In this document: piece by piece, positions 53,250 to 64,000 of the stretch | Numbering within the stretch: position 1 is the first letter of the stretch | Layout of the letters: every line of letters begins with the position of its first letter | Assembly (NCBI GenBank): GCA_004794655.1 | Contig: SMMW01000003.1 | Coordinates: 14,011,501 to 14,075,500 of the forward strand | DNA from: Marisa cornuarietis | Lineage: Eukaryota; Mollusca; Gastropoda; Architaenioglossa; Ampullariidae | DNA: 64,000 nt | Direction: 5' to 3' | Notes under the pieces: model-generated | Seen by the model: only the letters and a program-made list of their open reading frames with translations | Told to the model about the DNA's origin: nothing | The model's database searches: none | Made by a program: the position numbers and the translations under genes

Positions 53250-54618
53250 TTGGTGTTGTTGATGAAGACTTTCTAGAGACACAAAATGTTCTTAAGAGAT
53301 TTCTATTAAATAAAAGTTCGTACAATTCATGCCTAAATAGAATCAATTTGTAACTTTATTCTAGACATAATTATCGGCATCACCGCCACTAGTAGCAACA
53401 ATTTTTGTTTAAACATGACCAGTAAGCTGACCTTTTTGAACTCTTGTAGCAAGTTGCAGGTCAGTCTGGCATGTTTTTCTACGCCCACCGAACTTCTCAT
53501 CGCCCTCCTAGTTTCCATAGCAACGCATGTGACGATTATCAAATGCTCTGGATAATTTCCCCCGCTTTTACGGTACAAAAGACGCCATCGCCTCCTTTCC
53601 TTCACTTCGCGGCTGTTGTTGTTGAAGCTGCGCGGTGCCAGTGCCTCTTATGAATCGTTAATGCATTTTGTGACGCGGACTTCCGCACATGCGCAGTGAT
53701 TCGATCTTTAAAGTACGGCTTGGGGCACGCTGCATAGCCCTAAAGGTAAAGATCACGCTTCTGAAACGGGATTTTCATTCAATGTTCGTCTCATCCAAAA
53801 CATTTTCGTGACTTCCATGTTTCATGTACAGGCAGGATGAGGTTTGCTTCCCTAACGCCTGACCCTCTACTCGTGATGATGAGTTTACTGGAGATTAATG
53901 AAATGATGTGTTCGAAGCTTTTGAAAAAACAAGATTTAGCCCCGTGCCTAATTTTGATAGTTGTACTATTAGTGTGTGAGTTAATTGCTGCGAAATGCCA
54001 GTGTTGAAGACCACTTACTCTGCCACGCCCTCGGGACTAGAATCACGGTCATCTGCAGAGAATAAATGATAGTATTAAATGTAATTATATCAGCAATATT
54101 TTGCTCTCGTGGCTTCAGACCGCGACCAATGCATCTTTCTGTAGTAAACATTGTGCAGACGACTTAGGTAGGATAAACAATGAATGTTTAATGTGAGGCC
54201 ATGGGCAATTCTCTACAGCTCTGTACTTTATAAATATTTTGTTTTTGTTGTTTACTTCTGAGATGTAAATACTCATCACCGAAGGTTTGGTGTGAGGCCA
54301 ACGGTCTGTACGAACCTGTATTTGACAGAACATCTTAGCCCAGTACGGCATAAATATTTACTTTGTAATTTCACGTTTACTTCTATATATATATATCTCT
54401 TATCATGCTTTGGATGCAATTCAAATATATATTATACACTTCTCGTAATTTTTTCCTGGGCATTTTGGAACATGGCGGGAGGACAATCCATAGTACGCCA
54501 AGATATAGTTGTCCATCAGTTAACGATATTTGGAAATGTTCAGGTAAAGCGAGTCTGGGTTTGGTACCACGATGAAAATTTGTGGACAGAGCTCCATGTA
54601 GAGCAATGATGCAGTTTA

Positions 54619-54800
54619 ATGGGAATTTTATCGGTTGTTTATATTTGTGGGTTGTACATATTTGTCAGTTGTATTTGTGGGTTGCACATAGTTGTGACGT
54701 GTATATCTGTGGGTTGTATTTGTGGGATGTGCATAGATTTTGAGTCGTGTATATCTGTAAGTTGTCTTAGTGGGTCGTTCATAGTTATAAGTTATGTTTA
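54619..54800. repeat. Degenerate tandem repeat around GTATATCTGTGGGTTGTA
   Basis: GTTGTATTTGTGGGTTG and GCATAGTTGTG-like blocks recur five to six times. Both strands are open through it because of the periodic composition. Confidence 0.65.
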
Positions 54801-54957
54801 GTTGTGTGTAAAATTTGCGTGCTCTATTGACATGAATGTTAAAATTCATTTTTTTAAACTTTTATTTCTTCATTTCTGTCCTGATCTTTTCCTTTTTATG
54901 ATGTTTCCTTTGTTAATTGCTTTAATGTCATCGCTCTATTTGTTGTTTTTTGCTATT

Positions 54958-54959
<2 letters not shown>

Positions 54960-55022
<63 letters not shown>
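54960..55022. repeat. (TG)n microsatellite, about 31 units
   Basis: An uninterrupted TG run. Confidence 0.97.
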
Positions 55023-55024
<2 letters not shown>

Positions 55025-55327
55025 TCCTAATCCATAGATTTGTAGAGCCCATGGAAGCGAATGGCCAGTACATCAGCTTTTTCTCAAAGGGCAGAGAATG
55101 AATGTTTGCGTGCTATGTTTCTTCCCCTTGCCCAAGCGCACAAAGTCGATGGCAGACCTTTTCGCCTGGTTGTTTGAAAACGTGACAGTAACTCACTCGT
55201 TGCTAGGCATTCCAGCAGAACCCGATAGTCTCCTACCTTCTTCCTGGAATCTGAGCGGTTAATGAGCCAGAAGACAGTCTCAAGTCACAGCCAGCGTACC
55301 ACCAGCACAGGTGGAGTAGGGTGCGTA

Positions 55328-55391
55328 GTCATTTACTCAGGCGTCATTTACAACTAACACGACAACACTTGCGATTACAGGTTTCACATCT

Positions 55392-55396
<5 letters not shown>
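55328..55396. repeat. 69-bp direct repeat, copy 1
   Basis: Starts GTCATTTACTCAGGCGTC and ends CACATCTCTCGT. Copy 2 at 55481-55549 differs at about one base (TTGCGATT versus TTACGATT). A (TG)n tract with TGCG variants fills the space between. Confidence 0.92.
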
Positions 55397-55480
<84 letters not shown>

Positions 55481-55482
<2 letters not shown>

Positions 55483-55549
55483 CATTTACTCAGGCGTCAT
55501 TTACAACTAACACGACAACACTTACGATTACAGGTTTCACATCTCTCGT
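55481..55549. repeat. 69-bp direct repeat, copy 2
   Basis: Nearly identical to copy 1 and followed by a (CT)n run. The low divergence indicates a recent duplication. Confidence 0.92.
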
Positions 55550-56011
55550 CTCTCTCTCTCTCTCTGTGTGTGTGTTGAGGGTGCAAGGTACAGATAGGCA
55601 GACCAACACATCAGGACAGTAAAAGACGACAAATGCGGTTCTGGTTATCTTTCCTGTGAAAGCTTTCCAGTCATCCTGAAAGTCAGGGATTAGCAAATTC
55701 TCACTTGATTTCCTTTCACTACAGCTAGCAAAGTCCGGAACTAGTGAACTTTGACTAGTCTCGTCATTTTGCTCAAAATAGTTTCTTTCGTGGGAATGAC
55801 CTTTGTCTCCGCAATAGAGAGGTCGGCGACGGATGGATTGAGAACCCTTGGATTTATTTTTGTTGCCAGTTTTGACTTCCGGGGGTTGATCATGGTGCTC
55901 GACGCCCCGCCAGAATAGAAGCCAGAGGGAATAAGGAATCAGGAGCACACACCCGTTCTGTTGCGGGCATCTGCGGTGGGACAATTTGGGATCGTCTTCA
56001 TTTGCTGCCAT
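55490..56011 (-). CDS. Uncharacterised ORF, up to 173 codons
   Basis: Starts MAANEDDPKLSHRRCPQQ and is hydrophilic with a short hydrophobic piece (CVLLIPYSLWLLFW) at about residues 21-34. Two similar phrases occur, SSLVPDF and ENLLIPDF. The last 30 or so codons run into a CT/GA microsatellite and the duplicated 69-bp repeat, so the true end is probably earlier. No family is recognised. It could be an exon of a minus-strand gene whose first exon ends at 58287. Confidence 0.3.
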   Translation of the reverse strand: MAANEDDPKLSHRRCPQQNGCVLLIPYSLWLLFWRGVEHHDQPPEVKTGNKNKSKGSQSIRRRPLYCGDKGHSHERNYFEQNDETSQSSLVPDFASCSERKSSENLLIPDFQDDWKAFTGKITRTAFVVFYCPDVLVCLSVPCTLNTHTERERETRDVKPVIVSVVVLVVNDA

Positions 56012-56504
56012 TGACTCACAGCAGCAGTCAGTCCGACATGCAGATGTTGCCCGCTATTTTAAGTGAGAGAGCGAACGCCCGCATTCAACCCGCTCCACGG
56101 GATAACAAACCACAGAAGGTCATATAAGGCCACGCTGGACCACGCTTCGTCTAAATGCAAATCTGCACAAAATGCGGTTTATAACACTTAGGTCAGCCGC
56201 TTTTCACTTCTCCAACGTGGTTGATTCTTTGTTTGGCATCCTCTGCATTTTATCCTAGGGTTCGGCTGCAGGGAGGAAATCTAGGTTATTAAACAAAACA
56301 ACTGGCGAGAAAGTTTTATGTAAAAAAGCTTTTAAGTCGCACTGTGTTGATCAAGACTAGTGCATGTAGGCTTACAGCAACTATACAGGAAAAAGAAAGA
56401 GAACAAACACAATGAATCGTAAAAGCAAGTACACTTTTCTTTCTCTGTCTTACCTGAAGTCAATAAAATGTTTGAGTACAAGCCCGCAAGGAGAGGCACA
56501 CTAA

Positions 56505-56690
56505 GCCGCGGGATGGGGAGAGGGTGGGGGTTAATTGGTGTTTTACGCCGAGCCAGCAACTACGGTTATAATTGGGTGATATTATCACGTAAAAGCAGCA
56601 GATCCTGCAAACAAGTGCCACATGCAGAGAAAGAACAACATTCCCGAGACGAGATCTGAACCCATGACAACACTAAACCGCAGGATCTCG
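56505..56690 (-). mobile_element. tRNA-derived SINE, copy 3
   Basis: Minus strand: GGGTTCAGATCTCGTCTCGG (B box), TTCTTTCTCTGCATGTGGCA, then TTGCTGGCTCGGCGTAAAAC and ACCAATTAACCC. The A box is degraded. Same family as the copies at 815 and 13330. Confidence 0.7.
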
Positions 56691-56728
56691 CCTGAAGATA
56701 AATTTACGTACACATTAAGTACACAGAA

Positions 56729-56790
56729 AAGGTTGGTTGTTTTGTGTTTAACGCCGTGCCAGCTATTAAGGCTATATCACGGCGACTACG
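56729..56790 (-). mobile_element. SINE tail fragment
   Basis: Minus strand: GTCGCCGTGATATAGCC, AGCTGGCACGGCGTTAAACA then CAAAACAACC. It is the 3' part of the same SINE family, 40 bases from copy 3 and in the same orientation. Confidence 0.6.
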
Positions 56791-58286
56791 TACACAGAAA
56801 ACCTGGAAGGAAGAAGGTAGTACATTAAGAACGACTGAAGGAAAAAAATCGTAAAAAAAGTTGTGGGATGTGCTATTTATCTAACTTTTGTAAGCCGTGT
56901 ATTGAATATAAACCATCTACACTTTAACCAAGTCGCATAACCTTTATGCAAAAGGATTTACAAGACATTTGAGGCCGCCAAGATCGAGGTTTAAATCCCG
57001 ATGAGCCAGACTCAGGAGGCGCTGTACTTAACATCGGCGAGTGTCTACAGGACGTGGGAAGCAGAAGAGATTAGGTGGATATCGCGGAAACTTATCTTCA
57101 GAAGTCATCAAGTTCGACTCGATCGTCGTCACTGTCCGAGCGAGAGCCACGACATTCTAAACACGAGCAAAATAGAAATGAATGGTGGGTAGGAATTATC
57201 AGATTGGAATCGGGATACATAGGAATTTATCCGAGGGGGCAAAGAAAAGTGGTGGAGAGAGAGAGAGAAAGATGGGGATCCGAAGAAAAAAAAGGGCGAT
57301 ATTCATTAGTCGTGACACGTCGCAACAAGGTGAATGAAACTCAAGCTAACAATGATTGACAAATAATTCGTTCGCAAGATGTAGCTCATAATAGAGTGAG
57401 AAAGGAGGCAGGTAGGGAGAGGGAGAGAGAGAAGACAAACTCACCTTATCCAAATCAGTGCTGCTGCTGGTGTTGCTGCTGCTGATGCTGCCCCTGGCAC
57501 AGGACGAACGACGGTGTATCCCGAGGCGAGGACACGATTTTCTTCGTGGCTGTAGCACTGACAACCAATGGCATTCCTACTTGTTCATGAACTGTTGTTA
57601 CCACGTGTCGACAGATCGATTCAAGTATAGACAGCCAAAGCCTGTCAGCGACTTGAATTGCAAAGGCTTGTAATGATAGTTGACACAGTGGGGCAGGGGG
57701 CACGCATTAACATGTCAGTCCACGGTCAGGGTACACAAACCTTTCTTTCTTTTTGAGGTGGTCGATGCAGTTAAGCCCCAAAACTCAATTGAAATTTTCA
57801 AGTTTAGAGACCTGGTTCGCGTTTCAGGCTTACCCTTGTTTTATTCAGCAGTTCTCAGTCGTCAAATCCACCCAAAGTGCAGATTCAACATTTTCATTAA
57901 AGAAGCTTTCGCGGGTTTTTGTAGTTCATGTAGCTGATTTAAACTATTTTTAAATAATTCATTAATTATCGCGGTTGTTTCAAGACACAATAACGTACGC
58001 TGGCTGTCTCCTGGCTTTCTGACAGAAATTTAATTTTTTTGTGTGTGTTGGTCACAATTTGCAATCTTTCTCCGAAACAAGATAAAATATACACGACGAA
58101 GGCTGCAGTATTACCTACTCCTCAATACGAAGCACTGAAGTCTCACGGCTGTAGGAAACTCAACTGGTACCACAGTAAATTGAAAAATGGAAAACCTCCA
58201 AAAAGTCGAAATGGAATAAAAGAAAAAGAAAAAAAGATTGAGCACTATTTCTTTTTCAGCGGTCAGAGTGGTGGAGCTGCGCATAC

Positions 58287-58784
58287 CTGCAATTCCACGT
58301 CAGACTCTGGAAAGCTGTCAACATTTCTGAACCTCCAAGTTCCGTCTGTTTTCACGCGCGCGAGCAACAATGTCCTGAGAGAGAGAGAGAGACTGGTGGG
58401 GAGGAGGCAGGCTGGCGAGAATGCTACATAGAGCGGATTGAACGCTCTTTCCAGGCTGTTCAGAGATACAGAAGTTGGGAGGGAGAGGGAACTGGCTGCC
58501 AGGCGCTGGGGGAGGAGGTTGCGGAGTGCGGCGCCGCGCCGTTTCCAAACGCTGTTCAATGCTGTGATGGTGCTGCCTGCTGTCTCGGCGGCTGCACGTT
58601 GTGTGAACAGAGCTACAGCACGCACGTGTCTGCACGCACTAGCACTTGCATCTAACTCGCTGGGTTTTCGTTTTCTTTGCTGTGGCCTCAAGGCAGAGAA
58701 ACTACTTGTGGCCGAGAATATCACTACTTTGACTAAAAGCGACGCCGAAGGGGATTCCGTTTTGCAAGACCAACGGGTGTTCAA
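58287..58784 (-). CDS. Candidate GC-rich exon ending in a consensus donor, unknown product
   Basis: The minus strand is open for over 160 codons and ends GTGGAATTGCAG|GTATGC, a good splice donor at 58286-58285. The last residues before it read TDGTWRFRNVDSFPESDVEL. The segment is unusually GC- and CpG-rich for this window, as a promoter-proximal exon would be. The start codon and even the coding status of the left part are uncertain. No family is recognised. Confidence 0.3.
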
Positions 58785-59280
58785 TGTTGCGTTTGATTGG
58801 CTCCTGTATTTTAAAGTTACAGTCTAATATATTTCACATTAGATTAGATTTAATGTGCATTTTTGACTGCAGGTCAGATATATAAAATTGCAGTGGATGT
58901 CATTTTTAAGGCAATGGCCTATAAACATAATATTAGCCAAAAATATCCAAGTAGAATAGTTACTTGAGTGAGTCTGTTGTACTGTGTCACCTTCCTTTCA
59001 TAAATCCATTAGATGTTAACGTCGTTGCTTGTTGCATGACCCCCAAAAAAGTATCAAAGACAAAGCTTAGAAAGCAGAGAGACATGTCGAACTGTAGGTC
59101 ATGTGGGAATTTGTTTTTAAATATTGGCTTCAGTGAGTGTACTTTTGTTTTTCAGGATGTACAGAGTTCCTTTAAATGAAAAGGAAATAATTTCACGGTT
59201 GAAGAGCCCAGATATTCGGTGAACGTCGGTAGGTGAAAGTACACACTTCCAATCCGTCCACCTGGGAACTTTTTTCTCTC

Positions 59281-59355
59281 TAACGCACGCACACACATAC
59301 ACACACGTACACACGCACGTACACACACAGGCACACACACACACACTCTCTCTCA

Positions 59356-59404
<49 letters not shown>
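59281..59404. repeat. (CA)n with (CT)n interruptions
   Basis: ACGCACACACA-type blocks, CTCTCTCACTC, then a pure CA run ending at 59404. Confidence 0.93.
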
Positions 59405-59408
<4 letters not shown>

Positions 59409-60156
59409 GTATAGCAATATACATGCATGTACATTTTATATTGTAAAATAAGACAATATACTTCCATTAATGAAGGCAGATAAACATTATACAAACGAAA
59501 AACACCGGAAAATGTGGGATAGACTTATGATGGGCTGAATGACTAAAGTAACCTATACTTAAATTTATATTTATATTTTATTTCTTCGCCGGCATCTTCG
59601 TCTCGTCTCTTAAGTTCGGATTGAGAGTACTTCAGACGTTGCCCTCACGCTGTACACACAACACGCTCGAGCTCCGCCACTCTGGAAGTTTCCCACGCGC
59701 GCTTCTCAACTGCTGGGATCGATTCTCCTCAAGCCGTAACAACGACCCCCCCATCCCCCTTCTTCCTTTCTCTTCCTAACTCCTCTCCCTGCCCCGAACT
59801 CCTTGAATTAGTGCTTCTTTTTCTTTTGTTGGACGGCAGCCTATCCACCTTGCTCCGCGCAAATAAGACAGTTTCAACATCCGTCAAAAACAAACAGAAA
59901 CCCGCACCTAAACACAAAGCCTCTTGTGCGATCTCGCTCCTCCGATCGAAGGTCGCCTGGTCTGGGGCCCAACGGCCGGTATTTGTATTATCTCCACTGA
60001 TGTCCGAGCTTTTGTTTTTTTTTTCAGCACGAGAGAGCGTTTTATGTGAACTGTCTGTACAGCGCATTATCAACTTGTCTATAGAAACATCCCTGAACAG
60101 CTCAATGACAATTTGACGTGACACCCAAAGTTGTCTTTGTTTGAGACTTGTTTGGC

Positions 60157-60191
60157 TTTGGATATATATATATATATATATAGTGTGTGTG

Positions 60192-60226
<35 letters not shown>
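60157..60226. repeat. (AT)n, (GT)n, (AT)n, (GA)n compound
   Basis: Two ATATAT runs split by GTGTGTGT, then GAGAGA. Confidence 0.93.
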
Positions 60227-60227
<1 letters not shown>

Positions 60228-61428
60228 ACACACAGACAGAGAGAGAATGAGTTTGCAGAGCCAGCTGCTGTGAATAGCGGCGGTACAGGTCTGACAACTT
60301 CAGCGATACGTGTCAGATAACTCTGATAACTCTGTTAGCTATTCCAGTCATGATTATACACACATTTTGCTCAATCAGGGCACAAAGCAGGGTGGGTGGG
60401 TGGCTAGAAGTCCTCTAAACGTTGCTTCCAGTTTTCTCCTGCATTATCGTTCTATAGTTTTGTGTCTTTCCAGTCTCTCTCCTGTTGAACGTTGGCAATT
60501 GATAACATTTGAAGCCTGCGTTCAAGAACAATCCAAGATGCCCGTTTGACGATAATTTGGGCAAAAATGGCACGACACTAAGAAAACATGTTGACAAAAA
60601 ATAAAAAGACTTACTGATCGTGAATTTGAAGTAGTTTGGCCCGATGAGGAACCAGATCTTTCCCTACTTGTTAACTTTCATGTTGTCTTTAATACGTGCA
60701 TAATGCATTACATTTATTCTGCGAAGAATTTGACAATATTTGCGTATCTGCTTTCATGATTTCTTTTTCAGTGTTTGGTTCTTTCATTCGCAGAGGTTGC
60801 CATACTAGTACATCAGTCAAGACCCAGCCATTTACAGGAAGCAGAAATAAGGGAGGCTCTGCTAATGTTCATGTCTGGAGAACTGGCTAGTGTACACTGA
60901 CAGTTTTTATTATTTTTTTTTTACCCCGTATTCGCATGGAACAATCAAAATCTCTCTGTAATGCATCATTTGAAGTGATGTATACAGATAGGGATAAATA
61001 TAGTCCCAAAACGGAGATTGGATAGTCATATTCTTGCCAAATCGGCTGTTAAATCACAGCAAGCTAGTCCAGCCCTATATTCAGAAAATTATTCCGTGTG
61101 CCGGAGGAGCGGTCTCGACCAACAACACATGGTCCTGACTGCCTTGGTGACAAGAGCTTTAGCAGACCAACCTCCTGAAAAGAGGTCACGGAGAATTTTT
61201 ACATAATGACAGTCTGTTTTCCCGATGGATCTGGTCACTTCTGGGTGATGGCCTGCGATGATCATGGTGCGTTAAGCATGGTACTGATTTGCTCAGAGAT
61301 CAAAGGAGCCGACCACTAGGTTAAGAGCTATTTGCGCTCTTTACGGATCATAGTGCAATTGATCCATCACGCGAAACATACTGATTTTATGCAAATCAGC
61401 AGCAAACGTATGGTCTACTTCAGTGGGA

Positions 61429-61450
61429 TCTCGATTTAGCACAGCATTTG
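61429..61450. other. Isolated pogo/Tigger-like terminal motif
   Basis: CAGTGGGATCTCGATTTAGC resembles a pogo-group inverted end, but no partner end or transposase remnant was found nearby. Confidence 0.2.
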
Positions 61451-61463
61451 TTAAAGGAGTAGT

Positions 61464-61842
61464 GGAGTGAATTTTTTTTCTAATGATTGGGTAAAGCTCA
61501 GTGCAAGATACTATTTCCTCAAATCTGAGTAAATACTACCCGTCTTCCTTCCATACACTTTCTGCTTCCTACTAACACCCTTGCAAACATCACTATGCAC
61601 AGGTCTAGGTCAACACCACAGACGTCAGGATTGTACATGGATACGTTTACGGTGTTAAGGTCTCAGCCAGTGGGATAGCTTGAACTACATGTTAATTAAT
61701 CATATCTGTTAACTAACGTCACGTCACGCTTTCGATCTCATTCTCTGCATCGTGACGTTTGTAGATGTATATCACAAGAAAGGGAAAAAGATTTGGAGAA
61801 TATCTTTACAGAACTCTACCTAGCCAGTAGAAAATAATGTTT
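61464..61842. mobile_element. Foldback MITE, copy 2 (about 380 bp)
   Basis: Left end GGAGTGAATTTTTTTTCTAA then TGATTGGGT, then AGATACTATTTCCTCAAATC and GAGTAAATAC. The right end on the other strand has TTTTCTACTGGCTAGGT, AGATATTCTCCAAATC and CATCTACAAACGTCACGATG. It is more decayed than copy 1 but has the same order and length. Confidence 0.72.
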
Positions 61843-64000
61843 AAATTTTTCAGAACGGTAGTAATTCCCTCTTTTTCTATAAACTCGGCCCCGATGAACG
61901 GCGCTGACATCACTCCACAGCCACTGCTGGGCGACCGTCTTCACAGGTCCATTTACCGCTGTCAGATTCACTTTAATATTTTGGAACAAAAAAACGGTTA
62001 CCCGCTTCACAAGCCATCATCACAAATCAATATCTAAAACGCAATGTTTCGATAATGAATGGTGGACGGATTATGAAGAACAGCCTCGAGAAGGATTCGA
62101 AGGAAAGCTGAATGCTGATGCTGAATCGGTCTGTAATCGAGAACAGAAGGTTCTGAATCCAGGAAGAGAAATCGAAACCGCTCATTAAAGTTTTCTTTTA
62201 AAATTGTGGAACAATTATTTTTTTGTACTCCCCCTTTCTTTTTTTTAACAATCTCTTCTTTGCGTTTTTCACTTTTTTTTTGTTAGCTTGAACAGTTCCA
62301 TAAATATTCGTTACTCTCAGCAGAACAAGCATCGGCTTTGGTAGCGAAGGGATATTGCCTGATTTTCCACAGAGAAGGCAGCATTTATCCCCCGATCAGA
62401 ATAACAACGACATTTAATGAAATGTAAATATCATAAGCCTGCTGTTAGTTCCAACTAGAGATCAGTATAGACAGGATTGGTATTTTCGCGTTCCTCGCGC
62501 CGAAGCGGCATTGAGCATGTCAGATCGACAACGCGAACAACGAACTTCCGTTCACGGCATTTCGGACTAACTTGTTAACAAAACGAGTGGCTAAGAAAAC
62601 ATTGTTTCTGGTACTGTTTGCATATGAGTACAGTGGGTGCAAATAAAGTCATCTCCCCACTCCTACATTTGGCAGCGAAAGAAGACGAAGCCCTAGTGTG
62701 TACAAATGTGACAACAGTTTCAACGTTGAAAGGACCGCCATATGCTCTCGGCATTTTGCACCAGAATGCATCCTGACATCAGGTACATGTGTATTTTTTT
62801 TGTTAAAATAATATATTCCTATAGTAATTGCTCGATTGTGAACTGTGCGCCAGTGGCTGTTTTATTGTTTTATTGCTGTGTGTTGGCTATGTCATGTGTA
62901 AACTTGACCTCAGTGACCACTACCCCATTTTCCAACGCATCACATTTAATTTATTGGACAAATACTAAAGCGTGCTTTAACGCAATTCTTCGCAAAGTAT
63001 GATTTCCAGAACATTTACTGGAATGAAATGTAGGCATGTAATCAGGCAAAATGTATTGTTGACAACAATGAAGGAACATAAAACCTAAGCTATTTAAACT
63101 TTGCCATGCTACTACTGCTGCTGTTGTTATGATGCATTATTTTGAGCTATATGTTTTTATATAATGGATTAGCTGATGATGAGCAGCAAACTTTTCCTTA
63201 TTAAAATAGAACTACCAATAAATTTCACTTCACCCACACTAGTCAATAGGGTTTTTCTTAATCCAGGACAGATAAATATCTAGTCTTTAAAGTTTTAATA
63301 GATTTTTTTGTTACTTTTCTCAGTTGTGTTCAGCTGGTGGAAAACATTCATTGGTACCATGCAGCCGGCCAACCTTACTAATGCCTTCAAGAAGTATAGA
63401 CACTCTGAACCTATGATGCCTCCAGTCATGAGAAATAATGACCTAGCATGAAAATTGTTAGGTGTGGGAATGAAGGAGAGGAAGAAATAATGTGTTTGAA
63501 GTGTTTTTGCTCTCAGTCAACTCTAACTGATAAATCTTTCTGGGGTAATTGTGAATTCGTCTGGAAAACCGTTCAATATGCTCATACAAATGCTATACAG
63601 ATCTCTGTTCCAACCAAATCCGTGTCATGGTCACGATTACACTTGGAAATTCAATGAAAGAAAACTATCGATCTATGATTTTGATGACATCACAATCTGC
63701 AAAACAGCAAATCGTAAAGAGCAGCATTTGATTTTACGTTCCGTAACCGGATTTTAAGAAAATATTTTCACAGAACACAGTGTGAGAGAAACAAGGGGAA
63801 ATAAATTATTAAACAATGCAACGCCCAGTGAGAAGCTTCTAAAAACTCAAAAACAGACGGTGTTCAAATTGATTAGGAGAAGAGACATGTGGCGTCACAT
63901 CATAAACCTCAGAATAACCCCGATAAATACTATAACAGAAAATTTCCCCGCCTCGTTAATTAAAGAACATAAAAATTAACATTTGCATGGCAAGCCTAGA
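61843..64000. other. Right end of window without recognised features
   Basis: Open frames of up to 86 codons with random-looking translations. No splice-supported exon, RNA gene or repeat was recognised. Confidence 0.4.

Noticed and set aside
56950..57000. Possible tRNA gene (GGTTTAAATCCCG B-box-like)
   Set aside because: No cloverleaf or A box could be drawn upstream; at most a degraded SINE trace.
59729..60124. 131-codon minus frame
   Set aside because: Random-looking composition ending in a purine-rich stretch; no domain or splice support.

Overview
The window looks like ordinary nuclear DNA of an animal, most likely a marine gastropod mollusc. The evidence for an animal is: genes split into short exons with GT/AG borders, no operons, many long (TG)n, (ATC)n and (GAAA)n microsatellites, tRNA-derived SINEs, several decayed non-LTR retrotransposons, pogo-type and foldback DNA elements, and a THAP-domain remnant. 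The mollusc placement is an inference from the repeat style and the EGF-repeat remnant; nothing in the window names a species.

Left part (about 2.5-36.7 kb). One gene on the minus strand fills this region. Six coding exons with agreeing splice phases (36501-36640, 34513-34825, 8587-8784, 7979-8155, 3798-4014, 2537-2718) join to exactly 1227 nt, giving a 408-residue FAD-dependent monooxygenase-like protein with an N-terminal hydrophobic anchor, a GxGxxG dinucleotide fold and a DG motif. Its second intron is about 25.7 kb and holds most of the junk: LINE fragments (11.2-12.1, 26.3-26.65, 32.7-33.8 kb), a frameshifted THAP domain (12.9-13.2 kb), SINEs, and a decayed EGF-repeat receptor fragment (29.2-30.4 kb) with a possible upstream exon at 28.55 kb. 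Intron 4 holds a pogo/Tigger-like transposon (4511-5234) and a tiny palindromic MITE. Intron 1 holds a 760-bp foldback element and ends in an (ATG)n tract that sits directly on the splice acceptor.

Right part (about 37-64 kb). No gene can be recognised with confidence. It holds two abutting LINE fragments in one orientation (46.2-48.3 kb), two copies of a 380-bp foldback MITE (52.5 and 61.5 kb), SINE pieces, minisatellites and microsatellites. Weak gene candidates are a TATA-box promoter with a short ORF (37.0-37.2 kb), a 68-aa ORF region with a PIP-box-like motif (49.2-49.4 kb), a 173-codon minus-strand ORF (55.5-56.0 kb), and a GC-rich minus-strand exon candidate ending in a good donor (58.29 kb).

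I found no complete new system. The points most worth following are the microsatellite-occupied splice acceptor, the foldback elements, the 3' tail shared between a LINE and several SINE-like copies, and the reconstructed FAD gene. All boundaries of repeats were read by eye and may be off by a few bases.
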